A stretch of 64,000 nucleotides of DNA from Paenibacillus piscarius (GCF_022234545.1 NZ_JAIEUI010000010.1:170068-234067), one strand, 5' to 3'; shown: positions 1 to 9,822, counted from the first letter of the stretch. Program-made: numbers and translations. Notes: a model not told the origin generated them from the sequence alone.

Positions 1-821
1 CCGGAGGCGGGGAGAAGCTGGAGCGCTGGGGGGATATTGTGCTGCGCCGCCCGGATCCGCAGATCATCTGGCCGCTGGCCGGAGAGAACGCCAAATGGCG
101 TGATGTGCACGGGCATTATCACCGCAGCTCTGCCGGAGGCGGACAATGGGAGATGAAGAAGCCAATCCCCGAAGACTGGAAAATCAGCTACGGCAAGCTG
201 AAATTCCACCTCCGCCCGACGAACTTCAAGCACACCGGCCTGTTCCCCGAGCAGGCGGCCAACTGGCGCTGGATGATGGACAAGATTGCCGCAGCTAACC
301 GGCCGATCTCCGTGCTTAACCTGTTCGCGTATACTGGAGGTGCAACCGTTGCTGCGGCAAGTGCCGGGGCTTCCGTGGTGCATGTAGATGCAGCCAAGGG
401 CATGGTGCAGTGGGCCAAGGAGAACGTAGCACTATCCGGTCTGGCTGACAAGCCGGTCCGCTTCATCACGGACGATGTGTTCAAGTTCGTCCAGCGTGAA
501 CAGCGGCGCGGCAGCAAATACGATGCCATTATTATGGACCCTCCTTCCTACGGAAGAGGGCCGGGCGGTGAGATGTGGAAGCTGGAGGCCAGCCTCTATC
601 CGTTCCTGGAGAGCTGTATGGAGATTATGAGCGAGCGGCCGTTGTTCATGCTCATCAACTCCTACACGACCGGAATCTCACCTACCGTGCTGCGCAATAT
701 GCTGGCGATGACCATGGGCAAGCGCTACGGCGGCAAGCTGAACTCCGGTGAGATCGGCCTGCCGATTACAGCCTCCGGCATGAATCTGCCTTGCGGGATT
801 CTGGGCCGCTGGGAGGCGTAA
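1..821 (+). CDS. Class I SAM-dependent (RlmI/RlmK-like) methyltransferase, 5' end missing
   Basis: The frame is open to the left edge of the window, so the N-terminus is missing; the GTG at 39 lies inside the conserved region and is unlikely to be the start. The visible part shows a SAM-binding motif I (FAYTGGAT, followed by acidic DA) and the DPPSYGRG motif typical of COG1092 rRNA cytosine methyltransferases. The expected role is S-adenosylmethionine-dependent base methylation of 23S rRNA in the cytosol; the exact target base is not determinable. The stop is 4 bases before the next start, so it is probably co-translated with the pseudouridine synthase, another rRNA modifier. Confidence 0.85.
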   Translation, partial: GGGEKLERWGDIVLRRPDPQIIWPLAGENAKWRDVHGHYHRSSAGGGQWEMKKPIPEDWKISYGKLKFHLRPTNFKHTGLFPEQAANWRWMMDKIAAANRPISVLNLFAYTGGATVAAASAGASVVHVDAAKGMVQWAKENVALSGLADKPVRFITDDVFKFVQREQRRGSKYDAIIMDPPSYGRGPGGEMWKLEASLYPFLESCMEIMSERPLFMLINSYTTGISPTVLRNMLAMTMGKRYGGKLNSGEIGLPITASGMNLPCGILGRWEA

Positions 822-825
822 GCTT

Positions 826-1572
826 ATGTCCGATCAGCATGAAGTAGCCGCCGGACATACCGGCGGCAGAGAGTCCCGGTTCGAAATTCTGTATGAGGAC
901 AACCACCTGCTGGGCATCGTGAAGCCGGTCAATATTCCGGTCCAGGAGGACGCTACAGGCGACAAGGATCTGCTGACCCTCCTGAAGGAAGATGTGAAGG
1001 AACGCTATGCCAAGCCCGGGAATGTGTTCATGGGCCTGGTTCACCGGCTGGACCGGCCCGTCGGCGGTGCGATGATCTTCGCCAAGACGTCGAAGGCCGC
1101 CTCCCGGCTGTCCGAGAGCATCCGTACCCATGCCTTCCAGAAGGTCTACCTGGCTGTCATCCACGGACAGCTCCCGGGTGCAGAAGCACGCCTTGAGCAT
1201 ACGCTGCTGAAGGACCCTAAGAGCAACACGGTCCGGGTGGTCCGTGAGGGCACACCAGGCGGCAAGAACGCCATTCTCGATTATACGGTTATTGGCAGTG
1301 AAGAGAACTACTCCCTGGTGAAGATCGAGCTGCTGACCGGCCGCCCGCACCAGATCCGCGTTCAGCTCAGTGATGTCGGCTGTCCGCTCTATGGCGACCA
1401 GAAATACGGAGCAGCCGTGAACCGGCCGGGGCAGCAGATTGCCCTCTGGTCGGCGCTCACCCGCTTTCCGCATCCGGTCACCAGAGAAGAGGTGGAACTC
1501 CTCTCTCTGCCTCCCCGGGAATATCCCTGGAATCTATGGCCCGTGAAAGTTCAAAAGCAGGCTGTCCTATAA
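826..1572 (+). CDS. RluA-family pseudouridine synthase
   Basis: 248 residues. The catalytic signature HRLDRPVGG contains the aspartate (D76) that attacks uridine in RluA-type enzymes, and the C-terminal RPHQIRVQL motif is typical of the family. There is no S4 domain, so it is a short RluA-type enzyme such as those acting on 23S rRNA or tRNA; the target is not assignable. The ATG at 826 follows a GGGAGG sequence inside the end of the upstream methyltransferase gene, which suggests an operon of two RNA-modifying enzymes. A strong terminator overlaps its stop codon. Confidence 0.93.
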   Translation: MSDQHEVAAGHTGGRESRFEILYEDNHLLGIVKPVNIPVQEDATGDKDLLTLLKEDVKERYAKPGNVFMGLVHRLDRPVGGAMIFAKTSKAASRLSESIRTHAFQKVYLAVIHGQLPGAEARLEHTLLKDPKSNTVRVVREGTPGGKNAILDYTVIGSEENYSLVKIELLTGRPHQIRVQLSDVGCPLYGDQKYGAAVNRPGQQIALWSALTRFPHPVTREEVELLSLPPREYPWNLWPVKVQKQAVL

Positions 1573-1588
1573 CGGACAGCCTGCTTTT
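1553..1588 (+). terminator. Bidirectional intrinsic terminator
   Basis: A perfect 15-bp inverted repeat (1553-1567 with 1574-1588) with a 6-base loop, flanked by A's on the left and T's on the right. The stop codon of the pseudouridine synthase lies partly in the loop. It can also end transcription of the convergent MarR gene. Confidence 0.93.
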
Positions 1589-1635
1589 TGGTGCGAAAAC
1601 ACTAAGGTTCTGGCTTAAGATCAGATGGATAATGG

Positions 1636-2079
1636 TTATACGGACTGGACCGAAGTCGCTTCCTCAACTGCCGGTGCTACGGCCATCTTCCCCATAAGAT
1701 AGAGCAGCAGCTGCTGGTTATGCGAGGAGATCGGATCAAGCGCTTCCGCAAAAAAATCACTGCGGATCTTCAGCCCGCGCTGGGTCTCCTGCTTGCCTGT
1801 CTCGGTAATGCTCACCCAGACAATTCTGCGGTCCGAAGCGTCCCGTTCGCGGACAATCAGATTATGCTTCTCCATCCGGTCCAGCAGCATGGTCACAGCC
1901 GCCGGGCTGGTTGCCAGATGAGGAGCCAAATCAGAAGGCTTCATCGCGTCACGTTCCTGCAGCAATTCCAGCACAGTGAGCTGGGCATCAGTCAGTGTAG
2001 GGGCAAGCTTGCTGTCCATATGTAACTTATAGTCCTTTAGTATCTTATGCCAGATTTTACTGAATTCAGTGGAGTGCAC
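1636..2079 (-). CDS. MarR-family transcriptional regulator
   Basis: 147 residues, the normal length of a MarR winged-helix repressor. The recognition helix region (TSPAAVTMLLDRMEKHNLI) and the wing (RDASDRRIVWVSIT) are clear. It starts with GTG at 2079, preceded by AAGGAAGG at good spacing. MarR proteins are dimeric DNA-binding regulators that usually respond to small phenolic ligands or oxidants. No divergent or co-transcribed target gene adjoins it, so its regulon is unknown; the 5' leader contains a dispersed repeat (2118-2160). Confidence 0.92.
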   Translation of the reverse strand: MHSTEFSKIWHKILKDYKLHMDSKLAPTLTDAQLTVLELLQERDAMKPSDLAPHLATSPAAVTMLLDRMEKHNLIVRERDASDRRIVWVSITETGKQETQRGLKIRSDFFAEALDPISSHNQQLLLYLMGKMAVAPAVEEATSVQSV

Positions 2080-2117
2080 ACTTATTCCTTCCTTTCCTGA
2101 TAGATAAGAATTTATTT

Positions 2118-2160
2118 GTTTTGGGGTCCCCGCAAAGTACCTGACTTTGTGGAGTTATTT
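2118..2160 (-). repeat. Dispersed hairpin repeat B, copy 1
   Basis: Read on the minus strand it runs AAATAAC ... CACAAAG ... ACTTTGCGGGG ... CCCCAAAAC. The two arms CCACAAAGT and ACTTTGCGGGG can pair with one internal mismatch, and GGGGACCCC is itself a palindrome. Two related copies lie at 59084-59121 and 63760-63825 on the plus strand. Here it sits in the leader of the MarR gene, about 40 bases before the start codon. Confidence 0.8.
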
Positions 2161-2272
2161 TGCGGATCTCTATCCGGTATACTTACTTGTTCGCGAGAAA
2201 ACTTCCATTTCCTGCAAGCGAAAAAAATAAAGTCTTCGCTCACCCTTTAATTTCTTCCTGCGGAAACATACA

Positions 2273-2315
2273 AACGGCGCAGGCCGCCCGGTCTTCCAGG
2301 GCTGCCCGCGCCGTT
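2273..2315 (-). terminator. Probable terminator of parC
   Basis: Arms AACGGCGC (2273-2280) and GCGCCGTT (2308-2315) enclose further paired GC blocks, giving a long hairpin just after the parC stop codon. The U-tract on the minus strand is weak, so termination efficiency is uncertain. Confidence 0.65.
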
Positions 2316-2343
2316 CCATGCGAAGCTGTAGCTTATCTGTTCT

Positions 2344-4785
2344 TTATTTCACTGCCGGAAACATCATAGTGATCTCATCCTTCTTCTCGATGGCCATCAT
2401 CTGCTTCCCGGTGGAGCGGCGCTCCCCGATCGGCGCTGCCTCCGAGGAGAAGGAGTACACGGCCCCGCTCTGGGTAATCGCGGTCAGCTCCAGCGGTTCC
2501 TTGCAGTAGAAGGCGCCTGCCAGCCTGCTGCCATTCGGGCGGACACGCTTGCCTTCCTTGAATTCAAAGGTTGGCATCCCTTTGCCGCCGCGGCTCTGGG
2601 AAGGATAATCGACCATCAGCGAGCGCTTGGCGTAGCCGATGTCGGTTACAGCGAGCAATTCGCCCTCATCCTCACTGAGCCAGAAGCAGGAGACCACTTC
2701 GTCCCCTTCTCTGAGCTGAATCCCCCGGACGCCGCTGGCCACCCGGCCCATCGGATTCACTTCGCTCTCCTTGAAGCGGATGCTCATGCCCTCACGGGTA
2801 ACCAGTACGATATCCTTGTCGCCGGTGCTTAGGGATACGTTTAGGATCTCATCCCCTTCCGCAACCTTGCACGCAGCCACGGCTCCTGAACGGCTGGTGG
2901 AGTATTCCTTGAGCTCGGTGCGCTTCACCTGCCCCTTGCGGGTGACGAAGACCAGACTGGACTTAGGATCGTCCAGATTACCGACCGGCAGCACGCTGAT
3001 GACGCCATCTCCCTTAGCCAGACTGATGACGTTGACAATAGCCGTACCGGGCTCCTTCCACTTGAATTCCGGAATCTGATGCACCGGCAGCAGGAAGTAT
3101 TGGCCCTTGCGGGTGAACACGAGCAGGCTGTCCCGGGTATTCAGGTCCAGCAGCTTAAGGATATGGTCGCCTTCCTTAACGCCTGAGGCATGGCGTTCCC
3201 CTCCGGAGCGGGTGAAGGACAGCATGCCTGTCCGCTTGATATAGCCGTCGGCAGACAATGCCACCAGCACATCCTCGGCGTTCACCAGCACCTCCATGTT
3301 GACCTTAAGCTCCTCAACCTCTCCCTGGATCAGGGAACGGCGCTCGATGCCGTATTTGTCGCGGATCTCCAGCAGTTCCTTACGGATGACGGCAATCAGC
3401 TTCTTATCGCTGTCCAGGATGCCCTGCAGCACGGCAATCCGCGCCAGGGTCTCATCCAGCTCCTTCTGCAGCGAATGAATCTCCAGATTCGTCAGGCGGT
3501 AGAGCTGCAGTGTTAGAATGGAGTCCGCCTGGCGTTCGCTGAAGCCGAACATCCAGACCAGATTATTCTGTGCATCCTGTCGGTTCTTCGAGGCCTTGAT
3601 GGCAGCGATGACTTCATCCAGAATGTTCAGCGCCTTGACCAGTCCCTCCAGGACATGGGCCCGGTCCTCGGCCCGTTCCAGATCGAACCGGGTACGATGC
3701 GTAACCACCTCACGCTGGTGGGCGATGTAAGCTTCCAGAATGGCCTTCAGGCCGAGCTGCTGCGGCGCCTTGTTGACAATCGCGACCATGTTAAAGTTGT
3801 AGGTGATCTGCAGATCGGTCTTTTTGAGCAGATAGGCCAGAATGCCGTTCGCATCCGCTTCCTTCTTCAGCTCGACGACAATCCGCAGACCTTCGCGCCC
3901 GCTCTCATCGCGGACTTCGGCAATCCCTTCAATCTTCTTCTCCAGGCGGATATTCTCCATGGCGGTTACCAGCCGTGACTTCACAACCTGGAACGGCACC
4001 TCGGTAATGACGATCTGCTGCTTGCCGCCGCGCAGATTCTCAATGTCCGTCTTGGACCGCAGATAGATGCGTCCTTTGCCGCTGCGGTAGGCATCCATAA
4101 TGCCTTCTCCGCCCATAATCGTTCCCCCTGTAGGGAAATCCGGCCCCTTGATGAAGGTCATGATGTCCTCCAGGGCAATATCCGGCTTCTGCATCACGGC
4201 AATGCAGGCGTCGATGACTTCACGCAGGTTATGCGGGGGGATCTCGGTGGCGAACCCGGCGGAGATTCCGCTTGTTCCATTCACCAGCAGATTCGGGTAA
4301 CGGGAAGGAACGACCACCGGCTCCTTGGCCGTATTGTCGAAGTTATCCTTGAAGAGCACTGTGCGCTTCTCAATGTCCCGCATCATCTCCATGGCGATTG
4401 GAGACAGGCGCGCTTCGGTATAACGCATCGCCGCCGCCGGATCGTCATCCATCGATCCCCAGTTGCCGTGCCCGTCTACCAGGACATGCCCCATCTTCCA
4501 GGGCTGGGCCATCCGCACCATGCCGTCGTAGATCGAGGAATCCCCGTGGGGATGGTAGTTCCCCATGACGTCCCCGACCGTTTTGGCAGACTTGCGGTAG
4601 GGCTTATCCGGCGTATTGCCTGAATCGTACATGGCATACAGAATCCGGCGCTGCACAGGCTTTAGCCCGTCACGGACATCGGGAATCGCCCGGTCCTGAA
4701 TAATATATTTGGAATACCGGCCGAACCGGTCGCCTACGACCTCTTCCAGAAAAGCCGGCATAAATTGCTCTGACAAACTGCTCAT
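2344..4785 (-). CDS. parC: DNA topoisomerase IV subunit A
   Basis: 813 residues, full length for ParC/GrlA. It cuts and passes DNA strands to decatenate sister chromosomes, as a heterotetramer with ParE. The catalytic tyrosine is Y122 in the motif AAAMRYTEARL. The quinolone-resistance region reads HPHGDSSIYD, with S83 and D87 at the positions equal to E. coli ParC S80 and E84, so no classical resistance change is visible. The C-terminal half carries the beta-propeller repeats. The start ATG follows AAGGTG. It lies 31 bases after parE and is surely co-transcribed with it. Confidence 0.97.
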   Translation of the reverse strand: MSSLSEQFMPAFLEEVVGDRFGRYSKYIIQDRAIPDVRDGLKPVQRRILYAMYDSGNTPDKPYRKSAKTVGDVMGNYHPHGDSSIYDGMVRMAQPWKMGHVLVDGHGNWGSMDDDPAAAMRYTEARLSPIAMEMMRDIEKRTVLFKDNFDNTAKEPVVVPSRYPNLLVNGTSGISAGFATEIPPHNLREVIDACIAVMQKPDIALEDIMTFIKGPDFPTGGTIMGGEGIMDAYRSGKGRIYLRSKTDIENLRGGKQQIVITEVPFQVVKSRLVTAMENIRLEKKIEGIAEVRDESGREGLRIVVELKKEADANGILAYLLKKTDLQITYNFNMVAIVNKAPQQLGLKAILEAYIAHQREVVTHRTRFDLERAEDRAHVLEGLVKALNILDEVIAAIKASKNRQDAQNNLVWMFGFSERQADSILTLQLYRLTNLEIHSLQKELDETLARIAVLQGILDSDKKLIAVIRKELLEIRDKYGIERRSLIQGEVEELKVNMEVLVNAEDVLVALSADGYIKRTGMLSFTRSGGERHASGVKEGDHILKLLDLNTRDSLLVFTRKGQYFLLPVHQIPEFKWKEPGTAIVNVISLAKGDGVISVLPVGNLDDPKSSLVFVTRKGQVKRTELKEYSTSRSGAVAACKVAEGDEILNVSLSTGDKDIVLVTREGMSIRFKESEVNPMGRVASGVRGIQLREGDEVVSCFWLSEDEGELLAVTDIGYAKRSLMVDYPSQSRGGKGMPTFEFKEGKRVRPNGSRLAGAFYCKEPLELTAITQSGAVYSFSSEAAPIGERRSTGKQMMAIEKKDEITMMFPAVK

Positions 4786-4816
4786 TGACTATTCACCTTC
4801 TGTTCCTCAATCTGTC

Positions 4817-6799
4817 TTACTCCACGATCTCCGTGAAATCGACGTTCTCGACAATCCAGCGCTTGCGCGGATCTACCTTGTCACCCATCAGTGTGGATAC
4901 ACGGCGTTCCGCCTTAGCCGCATCTTCGATCTGTACCTGCAGAAGTGTACGGGTATCCGGGTTCATGGTCGTCTCCCACAGCTGCTCCGGATTCATCTCG
5001 CCCAGCCCTTTGTACCGCTGCAGCTCGAAATTCTTGCCGAATTCCTTCAGGTAATTCTGCAATTGCTCATCGCTCCAGGCATAGCGGACCGTCTCCAGCT
5101 TCCCGGATTTGCGCGTCAGCTTATAGAGCGGAGGCTGGGCAATGTAGACCTTGCCGGCATCGATCAGCGGCTTCATGTAGCGGTAGAAGAAGGTCAGCAG
5201 CAGCACCTGGATGTGCGCTCCGTCCGTGTCGGCATCGGTCATAATGATGATTTTGGAATAATTGCTGTCCTCGACGGTGAAATCAGGGCCGATTCCCGCG
5301 CCGATGGCCGAGATAATCGCCTTGTATTCGTCATTCTTCAAGATGTCCAGCAGCTTGGCCTTCTCCGGGTTCATCGGCTTGCCCTTCAGCGGCAGAATGG
5401 CCTGAAGCTTGGAATCACGGCCCTGCTTCGCCGAGCCTCCGGCAGAGTCCCCTTCCACGATGAAAATCTCGGTGCGCGACACATCCTTCGACTGGGCAGG
5501 CGACAGCTTGCCGCCAAGGTTCGAGCTCTCGCTGCGCTTCTTGCCGCTGCGGATCTCATCACGCGCCTTACGGGCCGCTTCGCGGGCCTTGGACGCCTGA
5601 ATCGACTTCTTCAGCAGGCTCTGCGCAACCTGGGGATTCTCCTCCAGGAAGCGCGCCATCCGCTCGGAGACAATGAAGTCTACGGCGCTTCGCGCGGAAG
5701 CGCTGCCGAGCTGGTCCTTCGTCTGTCCGACGAACTCCACATCCGACATCTTCACGCTGATGACCGCCATCATGCCTTCGCGCAGGTCATTACCCTCCAG
5801 ATTCTTATCCTTCTCCTTCAGGAGCTGGGTCCGGCGGGCATATTCGTTCAGCACCCGGGTATAAGCAGTCTTGAAGCCGGTCTCATGCGTTCCCCCGCTG
5901 CGGGTGGGGATAGAGTTCACGAAGGACGCGATGGTCTCTGTATACCCCGCATTATATTGCAGCGCAATCTCCACTTCGATATCGTCCTTCTCGGAGCTGA
6001 AATGGATGACATCATGCAGGACATCCTTGCCCTCGTTCAGGAACTGGACGAACTGGCTGGCACCTCCTTCGTAGAAGAATTCATCCTGGCGTCCGCTCCG
6101 CTCATCACTCAGAATGATCCGCAGCCCGGAGTTCAGGAAGGCAATCTCCTGCACCCGTTCAGCCAGCGTATCATAATTGAGCGAGATGCCGGCGGTGAAG
6201 ACGCGAATATCCGGCTTGAAGGTAATCTTCGTACCGGTCTTGTTCGTATTGCCGAGAATCTCAAGCCCCGTTACAGGTTCGCCGACATGCTCTTTGCCTT
6301 TCTCATCGACCCAGTATTCAAAGCGCTGGCGGTGGGTTTTGCCCTCACGGTAGATCTCCACCTCAAGCCACTCGGACAGTGCATTGGTTACCGAAGCGCC
6401 GACGCCGTGCAGACCGCCCGATTTCTTGTAGCCGGAGCCGCCGAACTTGCCCCCGGCGTGGAGAATCGTGAATACCACCTGCGGGGTCGGCACGCCGGTC
6501 TTATGCATTCCGGTCGGAATCCCCCGCCCGTTGTCAATGACCGTCACCGATCCGTCCTTACGCATTGTAATTTCAATCTTCGTGCAAAACTTCGCTAAAT
6601 GCTCATCTACGGCATTATCAACTATTTCCCATACCAAATGGTGCAGACCCGAGGAACTCGTACTGCCAATATACATGCCGGGCCGTTTGCGGACTGCAAC
6701 CAGACCTTCGAGCACCTGAATGTCGTCAGCATCGTATCCAGACCCGCCGGCACCGGCGTTCTTGGAGACTTTTGCAAACATATCGATCTGTTCGAGCAT
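4817..6799 (-). CDS. parE: DNA topoisomerase IV subunit B
   Basis: 660 residues. This is the ATPase subunit of topoisomerase IV. The GHKL ATP-binding motifs NGRGIPTGMH and GGLHGVGASV are near the N-terminus, and the TOPRIM motifs EGDSAGGSAKQGRD and DADTDGAHI follow in the C-terminal half. The order parE-parC matches Firmicute genomes. The start ATG at 6799 is preceded by AGGAGG; another ATG lies 6 bases upstream in a different frame. Distinguished from GyrB by pairing with ParC. Confidence 0.97.
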   Translation of the reverse strand: MLEQIDMFAKVSKNAGAGGSGYDADDIQVLEGLVAVRKRPGMYIGSTSSSGLHHLVWEIVDNAVDEHLAKFCTKIEITMRKDGSVTVIDNGRGIPTGMHKTGVPTPQVVFTILHAGGKFGGSGYKKSGGLHGVGASVTNALSEWLEVEIYREGKTHRQRFEYWVDEKGKEHVGEPVTGLEILGNTNKTGTKITFKPDIRVFTAGISLNYDTLAERVQEIAFLNSGLRIILSDERSGRQDEFFYEGGASQFVQFLNEGKDVLHDVIHFSSEKDDIEVEIALQYNAGYTETIASFVNSIPTRSGGTHETGFKTAYTRVLNEYARRTQLLKEKDKNLEGNDLREGMMAVISVKMSDVEFVGQTKDQLGSASARSAVDFIVSERMARFLEENPQVAQSLLKKSIQASKAREAARKARDEIRSGKKRSESSNLGGKLSPAQSKDVSRTEIFIVEGDSAGGSAKQGRDSKLQAILPLKGKPMNPEKAKLLDILKNDEYKAIISAIGAGIGPDFTVEDSNYSKIIIMTDADTDGAHIQVLLLTFFYRYMKPLIDAGKVYIAQPPLYKLTRKSGKLETVRYAWSDEQLQNYLKEFGKNFELQRYKGLGEMNPEQLWETTMNPDTRTLLQVQIEDAAKAERRVSTLMGDKVDPRKRWIVENVDFTEIVE

Positions 6800-6868
6800 T
6801 CATGCTCCTCCTTCTCTTGTCTTACTCTCTCTAAAATGCAAACAAACGTTTTGGTTACTTTGTACATT

Positions 6869-7867
6869 CTAATTCAAAATATCCCGTTTCGTAAAGACGG
6901 CGAATGAAATGATTACGGCGGCAAGCCCCCAAACGCCCAGAACCGCCATCGAAAAGCCGAGTGTCATGCCCTCAATCGGGGCGGGGGTTCCGGCTAAGTA
7001 CCGGGTCAGCTCCATGTTGACCATAAATAAATATTTGGCCGCTGTCCAGGCGGAAGCCATATTGGTCAGAATCGTTCCGGCAATCAGCGCCGCCATCATC
7101 ACGACAATGCTTGCCGCCGTGCTCCGCACCAGCACCGACACCATGAAGGCGAGCAGAGCTACTACAACGCTCACGAACCAGACCAGCCCGCCCTGCATCA
7201 GCAGGTACTGCCACTGCGGCACTGCATGAACGGTGGACATATCTACCGTATCCCCGCTGATCTGGAAGCCGGTGAAGACGGGAACATTGAATCCTTTATA
7301 GCCAAAAGCAAGCCCTGAGATCAGATAACTGATCACATACGCCGCCAGGACGATCAGCGACACGAACATCAGGAGGGCGGCCATTTTGCTAAGCAGCACC
7401 TTCCAGCGCCGGACCGGACGGGTCAGCAGCATCTTGATCGTGCCTGTCGTCCGCTCCCCGGACACCAGGTCGGAGGCGACCGCCATAATCAGCAGCGGAA
7501 TGAACAGCGAGACCGAATTGCTGAGAAATTCCCGGGTAAACGTAACCCCGCTCGGCTCGTTCGGATTGACATCATGATCCAGATAATATTGCAGCTGCTG
7601 GACAAAAATCCGCCGGTACGACTTCCACTCCTCCGGAATCCGGTCGCTGCCGAGCGAATTCTGGTTATCGGTAATCCGCTGCTGGATCTCCAGCCTCCAG
7701 TCCGAATTGAATTTGTCACGGCTGCGTTCCGCAACGCGCATCTGGGCGTAGGTGAACATCGGCACCAGTACCAGCAGTATAAGCAGGATGACATAGAAAC
7801 GTTTCTTTTTGATGATCTTCAGACACTCATTACGGATGAGCGGCAGCAGGTTAGTCAATAGATTCAC
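6869..7867 (-). CDS. ABC-2 type transporter permease
   Basis: 332 residues with a cytosolic N-terminus, one membrane helix near residues 25-42, a large extracytoplasmic loop (about 43-120), and then a cluster of five hydrophobic segments to the C-terminus. This is the topology of NatB/YhgE-like ABC-2 permeases with an extended first loop. It overlaps the ATPase gene by 17 bases, so the two are translated together as one exporter. Substrate unknown; no adjacent sensor kinase or bacteriocin gene points to a peptide-resistance role. Confidence 0.9.
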   Translation of the reverse strand: MNLLTNLLPLIRNECLKIIKKKRFYVILLILLVLVPMFTYAQMRVAERSRDKFNSDWRLEIQQRITDNQNSLGSDRIPEEWKSYRRIFVQQLQYYLDHDVNPNEPSGVTFTREFLSNSVSLFIPLLIMAVASDLVSGERTTGTIKMLLTRPVRRWKVLLSKMAALLMFVSLIVLAAYVISYLISGLAFGYKGFNVPVFTGFQISGDTVDMSTVHAVPQWQYLLMQGGLVWFVSVVVALLAFMVSVLVRSTAASIVVMMAALIAGTILTNMASAWTAAKYLFMVNMELTRYLAGTPAPIEGMTLGFSMAVLGVWGLAAVIISFAVFTKRDILN

Positions 7868-8831
7868 CTTCCGTTAGCTTCAAGAATAGCTGTTCCAGTG
7901 TTGGGTTGATTTTATGCACCGCCCGGATTTCTACCTCTTCCGTAACCAGCACGGCCACAATCTCCGGGATCAAATCCTCTTCCATCGCAGTGATCTGGGA
8001 GTTCGCCCCCATGCCTGCGATCACCGAATCATCCAGCGTGACCTCATCCAGCTCCAGCAGCGTAATATCCGGCCGGGCCGCCATGATCTCTCTGGCCCGC
8101 TCCAGCGGCTCGAGTTCCCACAGCACATAAGGAGAATTACGGGCAACCAGCTCGTCCACCCCGCCTACAGCGAGTACACGGCCTTTGCTGATAATCGCCA
8201 CCCGGTCACACAGCAGCTGAATCTCGCTCAGCAGATGGCTGGAGACGAACACGGCCAGACCTTCGTCCGCAAGCTTGCGGATGAATTCGCGCAGCTCTTT
8301 GATTCCCTTGGGGTCGAGACCGTTCGTCGGTTCATCCAGAATCAGCAGCCGCGGCCGGCCCAGCAGTGCCTGGGCAATCCCCAGCCGCTGGCGCATCCCG
8401 AGCGAGTACGTGCTGACCTTGTCGTGAATACGCTGGTCCAGACGGACAATATCCACGACTTCAGCAATTCTTGCCTCGTCTATCCCAGGCTGCATCCGTG
8501 CGAAATGCTGCAGGTTCTCCCAGCCCGTCAGATAGGTATACACCTCAGGATTCTCGACGATTGAGCCGACATATTGCAGCGCCTGCTCCGGATTCTTGTT
8601 CACATTATAACCGCAGACCGTGATGCTGCCCTCTGTGGGCCGGATTAGATCTACCAGCATGCGGATGGTTGTGGTTTTGCCGGCTCCGTTCGGGCCGAGA
8701 AAGCCGAAGATCTCCCCTTCCTTCACATCAAACGTTACATCATCAATAATCCACTTGCGGCCGATCTTTTTGCGGACTGCCCGGGCTGACAGGACTACCC
8801 CGCCGGGCTCCTCGTATGTTGGTCTCGCCAT
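7851..8831 (-). CDS. ABC transporter ATP-binding protein
   Basis: 326 residues. Walker A GPNGAGKT lies at residues 46-53, the signature is YSLGMRQRLG, and Walker B with the catalytic glutamate is LLILDEPTNGLDP. The roughly 90-residue C-terminal extension after the H-loop resembles the DUF4162 region found on many ABC-2 exporters. The ATG at 8831 follows AAGGAGCTGG. It energises the permease encoded immediately downstream. Transport direction is probably export; substrate unknown. Confidence 0.93.
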   Translation of the reverse strand: MARPTYEEPGGVVLSARAVRKKIGRKWIIDDVTFDVKEGEIFGFLGPNGAGKTTTIRMLVDLIRPTEGSITVCGYNVNKNPEQALQYVGSIVENPEVYTYLTGWENLQHFARMQPGIDEARIAEVVDIVRLDQRIHDKVSTYSLGMRQRLGIAQALLGRPRLLILDEPTNGLDPKGIKELREFIRKLADEGLAVFVSSHLLSEIQLLCDRVAIISKGRVLAVGGVDELVARNSPYVLWELEPLERAREIMAARPDITLLELDEVTLDDSVIAGMGANSQITAMEEDLIPEIVAVLVTEEVEIRAVHKINPTLEQLFLKLTEGESID

Positions 8832-8895
8832 CTGTATCCAGCTCCTTGCACATCAATTCTGCTTCCACACTCAAGTTGTACGCCGGTTGCACAGT

Positions 8896-9822
8896 CTATC
8901 TGACTGCCTGTACGATCCGTTCGCTCATCCGCTGATACCCGTCCCCGTTCGGGTGAAAATGGTCACTGGAGAGATACTTGTCCAGATGTCCGTTAAACAG
9001 GTCAAAGGTTGGAACCAGCGTCATGTTGCTGTGGGTATTGATAATATCCATGGCGGCATTGTTCCACTCGGTCACTGCCTGATTGCCCGGAACGAGCAGG
9101 TCCGGGATATCACCGAAGGGATTATACAGGCCCACATAGAAGATCCGCGCCTGCGGATTCACCTCGGATACCGTCTTCAGAATCTGCCCCAGCCGCTCCG
9201 AGGCCTGCGGCAGGGCGGAGAGCAGCGATTCGGGGGTCAGATCATCGGCTGAGGCTGTCGGCACTGCAGTGGAGCCTTCGACCTTCTGGTCCGCTGGGCC
9301 TTCAGTCGCAGGCGTTGCGGCTCCATCCGTGTGCTGCGCTGTATCCGCTGACGAAGCGGCCTGTCCGCTGTTGCCGGTACCCAGAATATTCGAGCCGCGG
9401 AACAGGTCGTTGCCGCCGATCGAGATCAGTATGATGTTCGCCTGGCGCAGGGCATACTGCACGCCTTCTTCCTCCAGCTTGCTCTGGAGCGCAGCCGTGG
9501 TCAGGCCGTTAATGCCCATATTCCCCATCAGCTCCGCCTTGCCGCCGTTAGCACCCAAGGCCTTCAGCGTCCGCTGGACGAAGCCTTCCCCGGCGTTGTC
9601 CCCGGTCCCTTTGGCCAGTGAATCGCCAAGCGCCAGAATCCTGTATTCATCGGTTGCTGCGGCTGCCGGCGCGGTCGTCTCCTGCGGCAGGGAGGACAGG
9701 AATTGCTCCCCCTTCGGGTACAGAATATCGCCAGCCGCGTATACGAATCCTGTAATCAATAGTGCAGTGGCCAGGATGGACGAAAGGCCTACTGCCCGCC
9801 AGGTCCATTTGGAATCATTCAA
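8896..9822 (-). CDS. Membrane-anchored or secreted SGNH/GDSL hydrolase
   Basis: 308 residues from a TTG at 9822 that follows GGAGGG at 6-base spacing; the open frame continues upstream without a convincing ribosome binding site. An N-terminal hydrophobic segment (about residues 9-29) can be a signal anchor. The GDSL block is ALGDSLAKGTGD (serine 68), block III is SIGGNDLF, and the terminal Asp-x-x-His block is SDHFHPNGDGY, completing the Ser-Asp-His triad. An Ala/Thr/Pro-rich insertion lies between blocks III and V. Likely a lipase or acylhydrolase acting outside the membrane. Confidence 0.9.
   Translation of the reverse strand: MNDSKWTWRAVGLSSILATALLITGFVYAAGDILYPKGEQFLSSLPQETTAPAAAATDEYRILALGDSLAKGTGDNAGEGFVQRTLKALGANGGKAELMGNMGINGLTTAALQSKLEEEGVQYALRQANIILISIGGNDLFRGSNILGTGNSGQAASSADTAQHTDGAATPATEGPADQKVEGSTAVPTASADDLTPESLLSALPQASERLGQILKTVSEVNPQARIFYVGLYNPFGDIPDLLVPGNQAVTEWNNAAMDIINTHSNMTLVPTFDLFNGHLDKYLSSDHFHPNGDGYQRMSERIVQAVR

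Noticed and set aside
2160..2369. 69-codon plus-strand open frame
   Set aside because: Crosses the parC terminator hairpin and enters parC antisense; no family features.
4709..6598. 629-codon plus-strand open frame across parE
   Set aside because: Entirely antisense to a well-conserved gene; composition follows the third-position bias of parE and no family motif is present.
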